DNA of 7,723 nt from SIG450 sp045658425 (GTDB lineage Bacteria > Bacillota > Clostridia > UMGS1840 > HGM11507). The notes under the pieces are model-generated. The model had not been told where the DNA came from and ran no database searches. It saw nothing but the letters and a program-made list of their open reading frames with translations. The stretch spans positions 1 to 7,723 of the forward strand of contig JAZOVB010000035.1 of assembly GCA_045658425.1 (NCBI GenBank), read 5' to 3'. Of this stretch, positions 1-4,897 are shown one piece after another. Every line of letters begins with the position of its first letter. Positions within the stretch are counted from its first letter, which is position 1. Both the position numbers and the translations under genes were made by a program.

Positions 1-5
1 GCGTT

Positions 6-43
6 AAAAACTTGGTGAATATTTTATATATCACCAAGTTTTT
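6..43. terminator. Bidirectional hairpin terminator at left edge
   Basis: The arms AAAAACTTGGTGA (6-18) and TCACCAAGTTTTT (31-43) are perfectly complementary and form a 13-bp stem with a 12-base AT-rich loop. The stem begins with A5 and ends with T5, so a U-tract follows the GC-containing part in either direction. It could end a plus-strand gene lying left of the window, a minus-strand transcript from this window, or both. No gene is visible next to it. Confidence 0.75.
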
Positions 44-87
44 GTCTTATCCTATCTAAAAATTAGTTATCTTGAAATTCTTACGAA

Positions 88-192
88 CCTTAAGCCTTTA
101 AAAATTGTGATTATTCAAGACGAAAGGCATTGGCAATACAAGGTATGCCAATGCAGACAACGAAGAAGAATCCTATTTTTAAAGACTTAAGG
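88..192. repeat. 105-bp nested inverted repeat
   Basis: The outer arms are CCTTAAGCCTTTAAAAAT (88-105) and ATTTTTAAAGACTTAAGG (175-192). They match over 18 positions with one mismatch (C95 against A185). Inside them, 109-116 can pair with 165-172 with one mismatch. At the tip GCATTGGCA (127-135) pairs perfectly with TGCCAATGC (146-154), with three further pairs (137-139 with 143-145) past one bulged A. Three stacked helices suggest either a folded RNA or a small palindromic element. No T-run follows, so it is not itself an intrinsic terminator. The transcribed strand is not known. Confidence 0.6.
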
Positions 193-236
193 CGGATTTG
201 GTTGACTTTTAAGACACCCTAGACTTCGGGCAACTA

Positions 237-247
237 CCCCTACGGGG
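237..247. repeat. Short GC hairpin CCCC-TAC-GGGG
   Basis: CCCC (237-240) and GGGG (244-247) flank a three-base loop. The core CCCCTACGG recurs at 281-289, where the right-hand G run is not completed. The two C-runs and the G-runs at 228-230, 244-247 and 301-306 can pair in several alternative ways. Confidence 0.4.
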
Positions 248-301
248 CTAAATTAGTCCATTCCAAAGCTTTTTTCCTATCCCCTACGGACAAAACATAA
301 G

Positions 302-339
302 GGGGGTGTTTAAAAAGTCTCGACTTTTTAAACACCCCC
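302..339. terminator. Strong hairpin terminator closing the lysis operon
   Basis: The arms GGGGGTGTTTAAAAAGTC (302-319) and GACTTTTTAAACACCCCC (322-339) are perfect complements over 18 bp, with only two bases between them. It lies eight bases past the endolysin stop codon, so it should end the minus-strand late transcript. The T-rich tail is better on the plus side (340-348, nine bases with a single C) than on the minus side (TTATGTTTT after the stem). It therefore probably also stops plus-strand transcription from running antisense into the lysis genes. Confidence 0.85.
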
Positions 340-346
340 TTTTCTT

Positions 347-1063
347 TTATCGGACTTTTTCAATCAATCTGTCAAGTAAAGCTCTTACAAAATCACACTT
401 AAGAGGCTCATCTCCTCTTAATGCCTTTTCCCAGTACTGCATATTTGAGGTTGTAGTAATACCAAGCTCTATAAGAGCATTAACAGTATTATCATAAGAA
501 TACTTATTTTTCATTTTATCCATCCTTTCAAAGAGATAATAAACCGATATATGCCGTTTAGCCTCTTCCTTTTTTACATAGATTTTCGAGTCCTTTTCAT
601 AGCATCTTACACTTCGGTAGCTTGTATCGTATTTTCCCTTATAATTATCAGGGTCAACAAAGGAGCAAACCTTTTTATCCTCTCCGCACATAATAAACAA
701 GTGTCCCCCCGTGGAAAAAAGCTTATTTTCTCCCCCGTTTGTTGAGCAGACTGCAAGACCGCCTTTATTTACACACTTTATTGCTTCCTCAATATCATAG
801 CTTTTTTTACATTTTAAGTTATAGATTTTGGCAAGTTCGGGGTAAAGGGAGTGGGAGGTTCCCACTCCGTCAATACGGTGTCCGTTTTTCAAAGAAAGCT
901 TTGCAATATCTATCGGGGTTACTTTGTTATCCGTAAGAGTTGCAACAACCATTGCACCACTCGTTACTCCGCAGCCGGAGGATTTTATTGTTTCTGTGTG
1001 AGGTGGTTTTGCCGAATAGGAATAATCCGCCCATCGTTTATCCCTTTGTGAATAAATAACCAT
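347..1063 (-). CDS. Endolysin: C39-like cysteine peptidase with C-terminal helical domain
   Basis: This 238-residue protein is a probable peptidoglycan-cleaving endolysin. Residues 1-180 look like a papain-fold C39-like peptidase. The opening YSQRDKRWADYSY is the usual entry strand, and the candidate catalytic triad is Cys31 (SSGCGVTSGAM), His121 (STGGHLFIMCG) and Asp137 (SFVDPDN). Residues about 189-238 form a separate module (NALIELGI ... YWEKAL ... LLDRLIEK) like helical tail domains seen on clostridial phage lysins, where wall binding is plausible. There is no signal peptide, so release would need the holin. The ATG at 1063 overlaps the previous stop by one base (TAATG) and has an AAAGGGGGAG site upstream. 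It is the last gene of the operon, where endolysins commonly sit. The exact bond cut cannot be read from sequence. Eight cysteines is a high count for an enzyme acting outside the membrane. Confidence 0.8.
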   Translation of the reverse strand: MVIYSQRDKRWADYSYSAKPPHTETIKSSGCGVTSGAMVVATLTDNKVTPIDIAKLSLKNGHRIDGVGTSHSLYPELAKIYNLKCKKSYDIEEAIKCVNKGGLAVCSTNGGENKLFSTGGHLFIMCGEDKKVCSFVDPDNYKGKYDTSYRSVRCYEKDSKIYVKKEEAKRHISVYYLFERMDKMKNKYSYDNTVNALIELGITTTSNMQYWEKALRGDEPLKCDFVRALLDRLIEKVR

Positions 1064-1377
1064 TAAGACTCCCCCTTTATATAATGCCTTAAGGTAATAT
1101 TGGAGCTTAGAAGTTCTTTCATTTCCATAAGCGCATTATCTACCATTTTTGAAAAGCTGTTAAAGGAAATCAGCTTTGAAAGAAGAGGGTATGCAAATAT
1201 AAATTCATCATAAACCTGTCTTAATTTAATCTGCCCCATCTTTGAGCCTAATCCTTTTTCCGCCTCGACCACGGCATATAAAAGCCATTCCTTTAAGTTG
1301 TTTCTTTGGGTTATAGCAAAAATAACCGCCCCTGTCATAAACAGTATAATTATTAAAATTTTAATCAGTATATCCAT
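1063..1377 (-). CDS. Holin, LLH-family-like
   Basis: This is a 104-residue protein with one strongly hydrophobic N-terminal helix (about residues 3-23) and then a soluble helical part. The segment LKEWLLYAVVEAEKGLGSK (28-46) followed by KLRQVYDEF resembles the LLH phage holin family, in which a membrane anchor precedes a conserved WA.xAVxxAE-type helix. Holins form membrane lesions that let the endolysin reach the cell wall, and its position directly before the endolysin fits that role. I start it at ATG 1377: a GAGGAG site sits at 1385-1390 with seven bases of spacing, whereas the open frame extends to 1413 without a comparable site. It overlaps the upstream gene by 17 bases. The family assignment is by recognition and not by search. 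Confidence 0.7.
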   Translation of the reverse strand: MDILIKILIIILFMTGAVIFAITQRNNLKEWLLYAVVEAEKGLGSKMGQIKLRQVYDEFIFAYPLLSKLISFNSFSKMVDNALMEMKELLSSNITLRHYIKGES

Positions 1378-1573
1378 CTTTTTTCTCCTCTTTCTTCCTT
1401 TTAATTTTGGCAAGTTGCCATATCTCTACGGTAGTGAATGTAAACCAGGCCCCTATAAGAGCTGCAGGTTCACTGCCTGTTCTTAAAAATATGTACATTG
1501 TACCTATGGTAAAAAAGATATTTATAATTATTACAAAACTGACAATTAATTTTGAAAAAAATCCTTTTTTCAC
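1361..1573 (-). CDS. Small two-helix membrane protein, possible holin partner
   Basis: This is a 70-residue protein starting at GTG 1573. The start shares bases with the stop of the upstream gene (GTGA overlap), and an AAAGGGG site precedes it at eight bases. Residues about 6-28 are strongly hydrophobic. Residues about 31-50 (EPAALIGAWFTFTTVEIWQ) form a second, more polar membrane-like helix, and the tail is lysine- and glutamate-rich (KRKKEEKKDG). Small proteins of this kind occur in clostridial prophages next to holins, but I know no proven function. A role as holin, antiholin or lysis accessory is inferred only from position and topology. A longer reading from ATG 1639 would lie mostly inside the upstream gene and has no ribosome-binding site. 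Confidence 0.7.
   Translation of the reverse strand: MKKGFFSKLIVSFVIIINIFFTIGTMYIFLRTGSEPAALIGAWFTFTTVEIWQLAKIKRKKEEKKDGYTD
1385..1390 (-). promoter_or_regulatory. Ribosome-binding site supporting ATG 1377
   Basis: GAGGAG stands seven bases before ATG 1377 and sets the holin start there instead of at 1413. Confidence 0.75.
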
Positions 1574-1833
1574 ATAAACATCCCCTTTAACAAAAAGCCC
1601 ACTATACCGCTTATAAGAGCAGATACAACCAAATCCCATCTTCTTTTCGGGGTTTCCTCCACTGTTCTTATCCTTTCGGTTATTTCCGTTAAATCCTTTT
1701 GCATTGCCTTAACCGATGTTGCAAGTTCATAAACTGATTTTGTAAGAACCTCAATACTGTCAATTCTTTTATGGGCTGATTTAGTAGAGCTTTCAAGTTC
1801 GCCAAGCATCAGAATTATATCATTTTCATTCAT
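1570..1833 (-). CDS. XhlA-like haemolysin / holin-associated membrane protein
   Basis: This 87-residue protein has the layout of the XhlA family: a long amphipathic, coiled-coil-prone N-terminal part (about residues 5-60, including SAHKRIDSIEVLTKSVYELA), then a basic turn (PKRRWD), then one C-terminal membrane helix (about 67-85, LVVSALISGIVGFLLKG). In Bacillus prophage PBSX, XhlA acts with the holin XhlB and an amidase in lysis. Here it likewise stands just upstream of further membrane proteins and the endolysin. The ATG at 1833 follows a GAGGAGG site by about nine bases and overlaps the preceding small gene by eight bases, which suggests coupled translation. Confidence 0.75.
   Translation of the reverse strand: MNENDIILMLGELESSTKSAHKRIDSIEVLTKSVYELATSVKAMQKDLTEITERIRTVEETPKRRWDLVVSALISGIVGFLLKGMFM
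1582..1588 (-). promoter_or_regulatory. Ribosome-binding site supporting GTG 1573
   Basis: AAAGGGG stands eight bases before GTG 1573, which overlaps the preceding TGA stop as GTGA. This favours the 70-residue product over a 92-residue reading. Confidence 0.65.
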
Positions 1834-1993
1834 AAGACATTTCCTCCTCTTTAGTCAGTTTTTCATATTCTTCAAAAGGAATTTCCTTAAAAGAGTTTTC
1901 ATCTGCATTTTCCCCAAGATATATTTCTGTACCATAAATAACTCCATTGGTTAAAATCATACCCTCATTTGCTTTAAGTATTTTTCTTTCCAT
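1826..1993 (-). CDS. 55-residue prophage protein of unknown function
   Basis: This is a short gene in the gap between the LRR protein and the XhlA-like gene. The ATG at 1993 stands seven bases from a perfect AGGAGGT site, and the TGA at 1826-1828 overlaps the next ATG. The protein begins MERKILKANEGMILTNG and continues with a YGTEIYLGE strand pair. It then has an acidic tail with the helix FEEYEKLTKEEE. It has no membrane helix, signal peptide or cysteine. The layout suggests a small beta-hairpin plus helix. Similar short acidic proteins sit between tail and lysis genes in clostridial prophages, but I do not know a function. The strong ribosome-binding site and exact coupling on both sides make it a real gene. 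Confidence 0.75.
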   Translation of the reverse strand: MERKILKANEGMILTNGVIYGTEIYLGENADENSFKEIPFEEYEKLTKEEEMSYE

Positions 1994-2000
1994 ATCACAT

Positions 2001-2007
2001 ACCTCCT
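2001..2007 (-). promoter_or_regulatory. Ribosome-binding site of the 55-residue gene
   Basis: AGGAGGT on the minus strand shares two bases with the TAG stop of the LRR gene (2006-2008) and stands seven bases before ATG 1993. It directs translation of a gene that is easily missed for its small size. Confidence 0.85.
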
Positions 2008-2704
2008 ATACTAATGAAAATGTCCAGTTCGGTTTTGTTGCGATTAAGGTATTCCATTCATCCGTTGTAAATGCATTTTCTTTTGCGGTTTTCTTGAATG
2101 TGCAGGTAAGCGCTGTTGTTGTACCTGATAAGGCATTGACAACATTTTCAATACTTGCTTTAGTTAAAGGACAAACCGAAAAACTAATTGATTTTCCTAT
2201 GGAACCCTCTACTGACCTTATATTAGCCAAACCTGTAGCATCTGCAAACAAATAATTTGTTTCTGTTTCTTCTGAAAAAATCAATTTTTCGATAGTAGTT
2301 AATATATTTGACGCAAAACAATAATGATTTGCCACTGTTGACTTTGACAAATCGATTGTCGGCAAAGAAGTCGAGAATATTCCATAAAAGGCATAATAAA
2401 ATCTTTTACAATTAGAAAAATCAAGATTGATATTTATATCTTTTAAGTGTTTTATTAAACTCAAACCGCCCGAAGATTGTCCGAATAAATAAAACATTCT
2501 TTCTGCCGTTGTTGGTTTTATATCGTACTTCGGTATAAAGGTTTTTGTATTCCAACCACCACCACAAAAGGCAACGCTATAATCAGTTCTACTCCCTTTA
2601 TTTTGCACAATGTCCCAAAAATCCGACCATTCTTTTGTTTTTCCTGCTTCAAAAACATCATCAAAATCTTGCTTTAATTGTAAAGTTTTTTCTGCAATAT
2701 CCAT
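2006..2704 (-). CDS. Leucine-rich-repeat tail-tip protein, probable host binding
   Basis: This 232-residue protein starts at ATG 2704, not at the GTG at 2713, which lies inside the ribosome-binding site. The N-terminal part (about 9-75) carries the pattern EWSDFWDIVQNKGSRTDYS ... CGGGW ... IPKYDIKP that I associate with LRR proteins at the end of clostridial tail operons. Residues about 88-166 hold roughly three degenerate repeats of about 24 residues, like BspA-type LRRs (INLDFSNC, IDLSKSTV, LIFSEETE). The C-terminus ends with the typical TFKKTAKE ... EWNTLIATKPNWTFSL cap. A receptor-binding or surface-display role is inferred from position and fold. It lies one base from the upstream BppU-like gene. 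Its leucine codons differ sharply from that neighbour (16 of 18 are TTA or TTG), and it ends in TAG within the next gene's ribosome-binding site. This hints at recent exchange. Confidence 0.75.
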   Translation of the reverse strand: MDIAEKTLQLKQDFDDVFEAGKTKEWSDFWDIVQNKGSRTDYSVAFCGGGWNTKTFIPKYDIKPTTAERMFYLFGQSSGGLSLIKHLKDININLDFSNCKRFYYAFYGIFSTSLPTIDLSKSTVANHYCFASNILTTIEKLIFSEETETNYLFADATGLANIRSVEGSIGKSISFSVCPLTKASIENVVNALSGTTTALTCTFKKTAKENAFTTDEWNTLIATKPNWTFSLV

Positions 2705-2705
2705 A

Positions 2706-3887
2706 TTAAGCACCTCCTGAAATCAAGGCTTGAGCATAGTTGTGGAGTTCGTCAAGGGCTGAATTTATATCACCTATTTTATTGTATAAATCCATTATGT
2801 CGTTTGTATTTGTATTTGCATTAGCTATTACACTTTCCAAGTGTACATTCGCGTCATTCATTTCATTTGCCAGTCTGTCTATATCAGACTTTAATTCATT
2901 CTTGAGAGAATTTATTTCATGCGTGGAATATGTACTTTTCATCCATTCTCCCATAGCCTCTATATAAGAGTAATACAGATGTTCACGATGAAGTAATATA
3001 AGATTTATTTCGGCGTTACAATAGCAAATTACCACTAATCCTTTCTGAGTGCCGTAATAGCTATCTGTCCACTCAATATGATATATCCCGCTTGGATAAC
3101 CTTCAAATTCCTTTGGCTGTGGCATTGTATTTTCCTCATACATACCAAAATTTATATAGCCTATCCTGTTATTCAGGCTGACAAATTCAGATGAATTTAA
3201 TACATCGTTAAGAGATGTCTTTCCCTTAAGCTCTTTTGAAATATCATCAATTTTGGCAACCTTTTCTTTTTCCTCGTTTGTAAAATCATTTGAGGATAAG
3301 CCTTTTCCGTAGATTTTATCCACCTTTTTTTCCCTTAAGCTTTCGGTTATAACTTCAAGTCCCTCAAGTCTTATGCCGTTTTTTTCCTGATGGTCATTCA
3401 TTTTTTCCGTCAAAGACTCGTTAAGCTCATAAAGTTCGCTTTTACCTGCCTTTAAAAGAAGCTTTGATTCAACACTTTTCACATCTTTTTCATCAGCTTT
3501 ATTTTCCATAAGATACTCTATTGTATCCTGAAAGTTTTCTTCTAAGTATTGAGTTGCCGAAATACTTCCGTCAAAATGAAGAGCTATCATTTTAGATTTG
3601 AAAATTTTATCCTCTTTTTTCATAATAAGCTGAATATAAAGCTCACGGCAATCGGTAAGCCTGTGAGGGAGGGTATAATAAAAAATTTCCGACTCGGTGT
3701 CCCCTATAACCGTCTGAGTTTTTTCACCGTTTCCTTTAAGAATATCAAGATATTTATAATATTCTGTGTATATATATGGGACTGAAAATTTAAGGCGGGT
3801 TATATTTCCCTCTCCTATCTGCCCTGTAACCTGTCTTTCACACTGGGCAGTTCCATCATTTAAAATATCAATTTTAAGTAAATTCAT
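2706..3887 (-). CDS. BppU-like baseplate / tail fibre protein
   Basis: This is a 393-residue structural protein. Residues 1-110 form a beta-rich domain (ITRLKFSVPYIYTEYYKYL, then LYIQLIMKKEDKIFKSK) resembling the N-terminal domain of the BppU family, which fixes receptor-binding parts to the phage. Residues about 112-187 are a helical coiled coil. A motif common in phage tail proteins follows at 194-214 (GKGLSSNDFTNEEKEKV). Residues about 246-316 look like a small beta domain that could contact the host. The C-terminus (322-393) is again helical and ends IGDINSALDELHNYAQALIS then GGA, a tail-fibre ending. The ATG at 3887 has a GGGAGG site five bases away, right after the previous stop. A role as holder for the downstream LRR protein is inferred from gene order. 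Confidence 0.7.
   Translation of the reverse strand: MNLLKIDILNDGTAQCERQVTGQIGEGNITRLKFSVPYIYTEYYKYLDILKGNGEKTQTVIGDTESEIFYYTLPHRLTDCRELYIQLIMKKEDKIFKSKMIALHFDGSISATQYLEENFQDTIEYLMENKADEKDVKSVESKLLLKAGKSELYELNESLTEKMNDHQEKNGIRLEGLEVITESLREKKVDKIYGKGLSSNDFTNEEKEKVAKIDDISKELKGKTSLNDVLNSSEFVSLNNRIGYINFGMYEENTMPQPKEFEGYPSGIYHIEWTDSYYGTQKGLVVICYCNAEINLILLHREHLYYSYIEAMGEWMKSTYSTHEINSLKNELKSDIDRLANEMNDANVHLESVIANANTNTNDIMDLYNKIGDINSALDELHNYAQALISGGA
2712..2718 (-). promoter_or_regulatory. Ribosome-binding site deciding the LRR gene start
   Basis: AGGAGGT on the minus strand lies seven bases before ATG 2704. The alternative GTG at 2713 falls inside this site and cannot be the start. Confidence 0.85.
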
Positions 3888-3898
3888 AACAACCTCCC

Positions 3899-4885
3899 TT
3901 AAATGTAATCCTGAATTCCAAGGATAATTGATACGTCATTCACCATATACTCGGGCAGATCATATTTTTTCTTCCATTCCATCAAATAAACATAAGCTTC
4001 ATCCTTGGAAAATTTTACTTCTGCATTTCCATAACTGTCATAGCTCTTTTTTCCTATCTGATTTATAAGGTTACTAGCAAGATCTTTGGCAGACATTTGT
4101 GATAACTTCCCATTATTATTCTTTGCAGAGCCGGAACCGGAGGAACGTCCTGAGCTTCCTAAGGTTGACTGTCTTATCCCCTCTGTTTTTATCTTTTCTT
4201 CGGTAAGACGGTTATCGGTTTTCATATTTAAAAGCTCCTGGTCATATTTTAAGGGACGGTATTGTTTTTCAATATCATGTATTTCCCATTCTCTTATGTT
4301 GGCTTCCTCTTTTCTTCTGTCCTCATTCCCTGCAAGTAAAATATCGTTATTGATTTTTGCAATAGATGCATCATTTACTCTTTTGGTTTCACCGAATTTT
4401 TCCTTTTCAAAATTAAAGTCAATATCACGGTTATTTTCTTCAATTGCCATATCCAGCTTTTTAGAGTAAACATCCCTGTCAAGCTTTGCCATCTCGGTAG
4501 CTGCATCAGTTTTCGCAGCCGCCATTTTATTCTTAATATCGGATATTTCATTCTGCTTTGCCTTATCAATATCACTCTGAGCCTTGTTAAAGCTGTTTAT
4601 ATTACTAAGTCTTTTGGATACTGCATATCCTCCCGCCGTATGATTGCCGGTATTTGCAATATTCTCATTCATTTTTTTAAGCTCATTATTGTTGGTATTG
4701 GTAAGATTGTTTTTCATATTCTGATAAATTTCCGGAATTTTTTTAAGTCTGTCATTATAACCCGAAAGATTTTTATTAAGAGTATTTTGTATTATTTTTT
4801 TACCTGAAGCAAGGCTTTGTGCCGCATTAAGATTAATTAGCTCTTTGTTTTCATTTCTCTTTTTTTCATAATCAAATCCATTCAT
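3899..4885 (-). CDS. Coiled-coil virion protein, possible ejection or tail-core protein
   Basis: This 328-residue protein is mostly charged helix. Residues 1-237 are rich in Lys, Glu, Asn and Asp and predict long coiled coils. They are broken by an NTGNHTAGGYAVSKRL segment (78-93) like one seen in other clostridial phage structural proteins. A Ser/Gly linker (about 239-256) leads to a compact C-terminal domain (261-328: SQMSAKDLASNLINQ ... AYVYLMEWKKKYDLPEYMV). There is no signal peptide or membrane helix. The ATG at 4885 lies five bases from an AGGAGGT site that directly follows the previous stop. Lying between two tail proteins, it is likely a virion component. In a short-tailed phage it could be an internal or ejection protein, and in a longer-tailed phage a tail-core protein. 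No enzyme motif is visible. Confidence 0.6.
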   Translation of the reverse strand: MNGFDYEKKRNENKELINLNAAQSLASGKKIIQNTLNKNLSGYNDRLKKIPEIYQNMKNNLTNTNNNELKKMNENIANTGNHTAGGYAVSKRLSNINSFNKAQSDIDKAKQNEISDIKNKMAAAKTDAATEMAKLDRDVYSKKLDMAIEENNRDIDFNFEKEKFGETKRVNDASIAKINNDILLAGNEDRRKEEANIREWEIHDIEKQYRPLKYDQELLNMKTDNRLTEEKIKTEGIRQSTLGSSGRSSGSGSAKNNNGKLSQMSAKDLASNLINQIGKKSYDSYGNAEVKFSKDEAYVYLMEWKKKYDLPEYMVNDVSIILGIQDYI

Positions 4886-4897
4886 AGTATACCTCCT

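Larger units (their letters stand above)
44..301. other. Non-coding, inverted-repeat-rich spacer
   Basis: This stretch lies between two strong hairpins and holds no open frame with a ribosome-binding site on either strand. It is dominated by self-complementary segments: a long nested inverted repeat at 88-192, a CCCC-TAC-GGGG hairpin at 237-247, a second CCCCTACGG copy at 281-289, and a segment at 204-219 that can pair with the terminator arm at 304-319. I see no clear promoter, tRNA or attachment core. It could be a structured non-coding RNA, a decayed mobile element, or the phage-host junction. Confidence 0.5.

Noticed and set aside
72..100. Plus-strand promoter for a non-coding RNA (TTGAAA at 72-77)
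   Set aside because: The -35-like box is good but no acceptable -10 box lies 16-18 bases downstream.
94..222. Short plus-strand frame including RKALAIQGMPMQTTKKNP
   Set aside because: It has no start with a ribosome-binding site, and its sequence is explained by the nested inverted repeat. A decayed coding remnant cannot be excluded.
1..345. CRISPR array, tRNA or tmRNA
   Set aside because: There are no regularly spaced direct repeats, no cloverleaf and no CCA end. The repeats are inverted, not direct.
306..497. 63-residue open frame on the plus strand
   Set aside because: It begins inside the terminator hairpin and is antisense to the endolysin.
1947..2255. 102-residue open frame on the plus strand
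   Set aside because: It is antisense across the LRR and 55-residue genes, which have strong sites and coupling on the other strand.
2006..2704. Diversity-generating retroelement target
   Set aside because: A variable tip protein raised the idea, but there is no reverse transcriptase or template repeat in the window and the C-terminus is an LRR cap, not a C-type lectin fold.
4086..4469. 127-residue open frame on the plus strand
   Set aside because: It is entirely antisense to the coiled-coil gene, its Ser/Phe-rich product mirrors Glu/Lys codons, and there is no ribosome-binding site. It is a shadow.
4375..4575. 66-residue open frame on the minus strand
   Set aside because: It is out of frame inside the coiled-coil gene, with no start site of its own.
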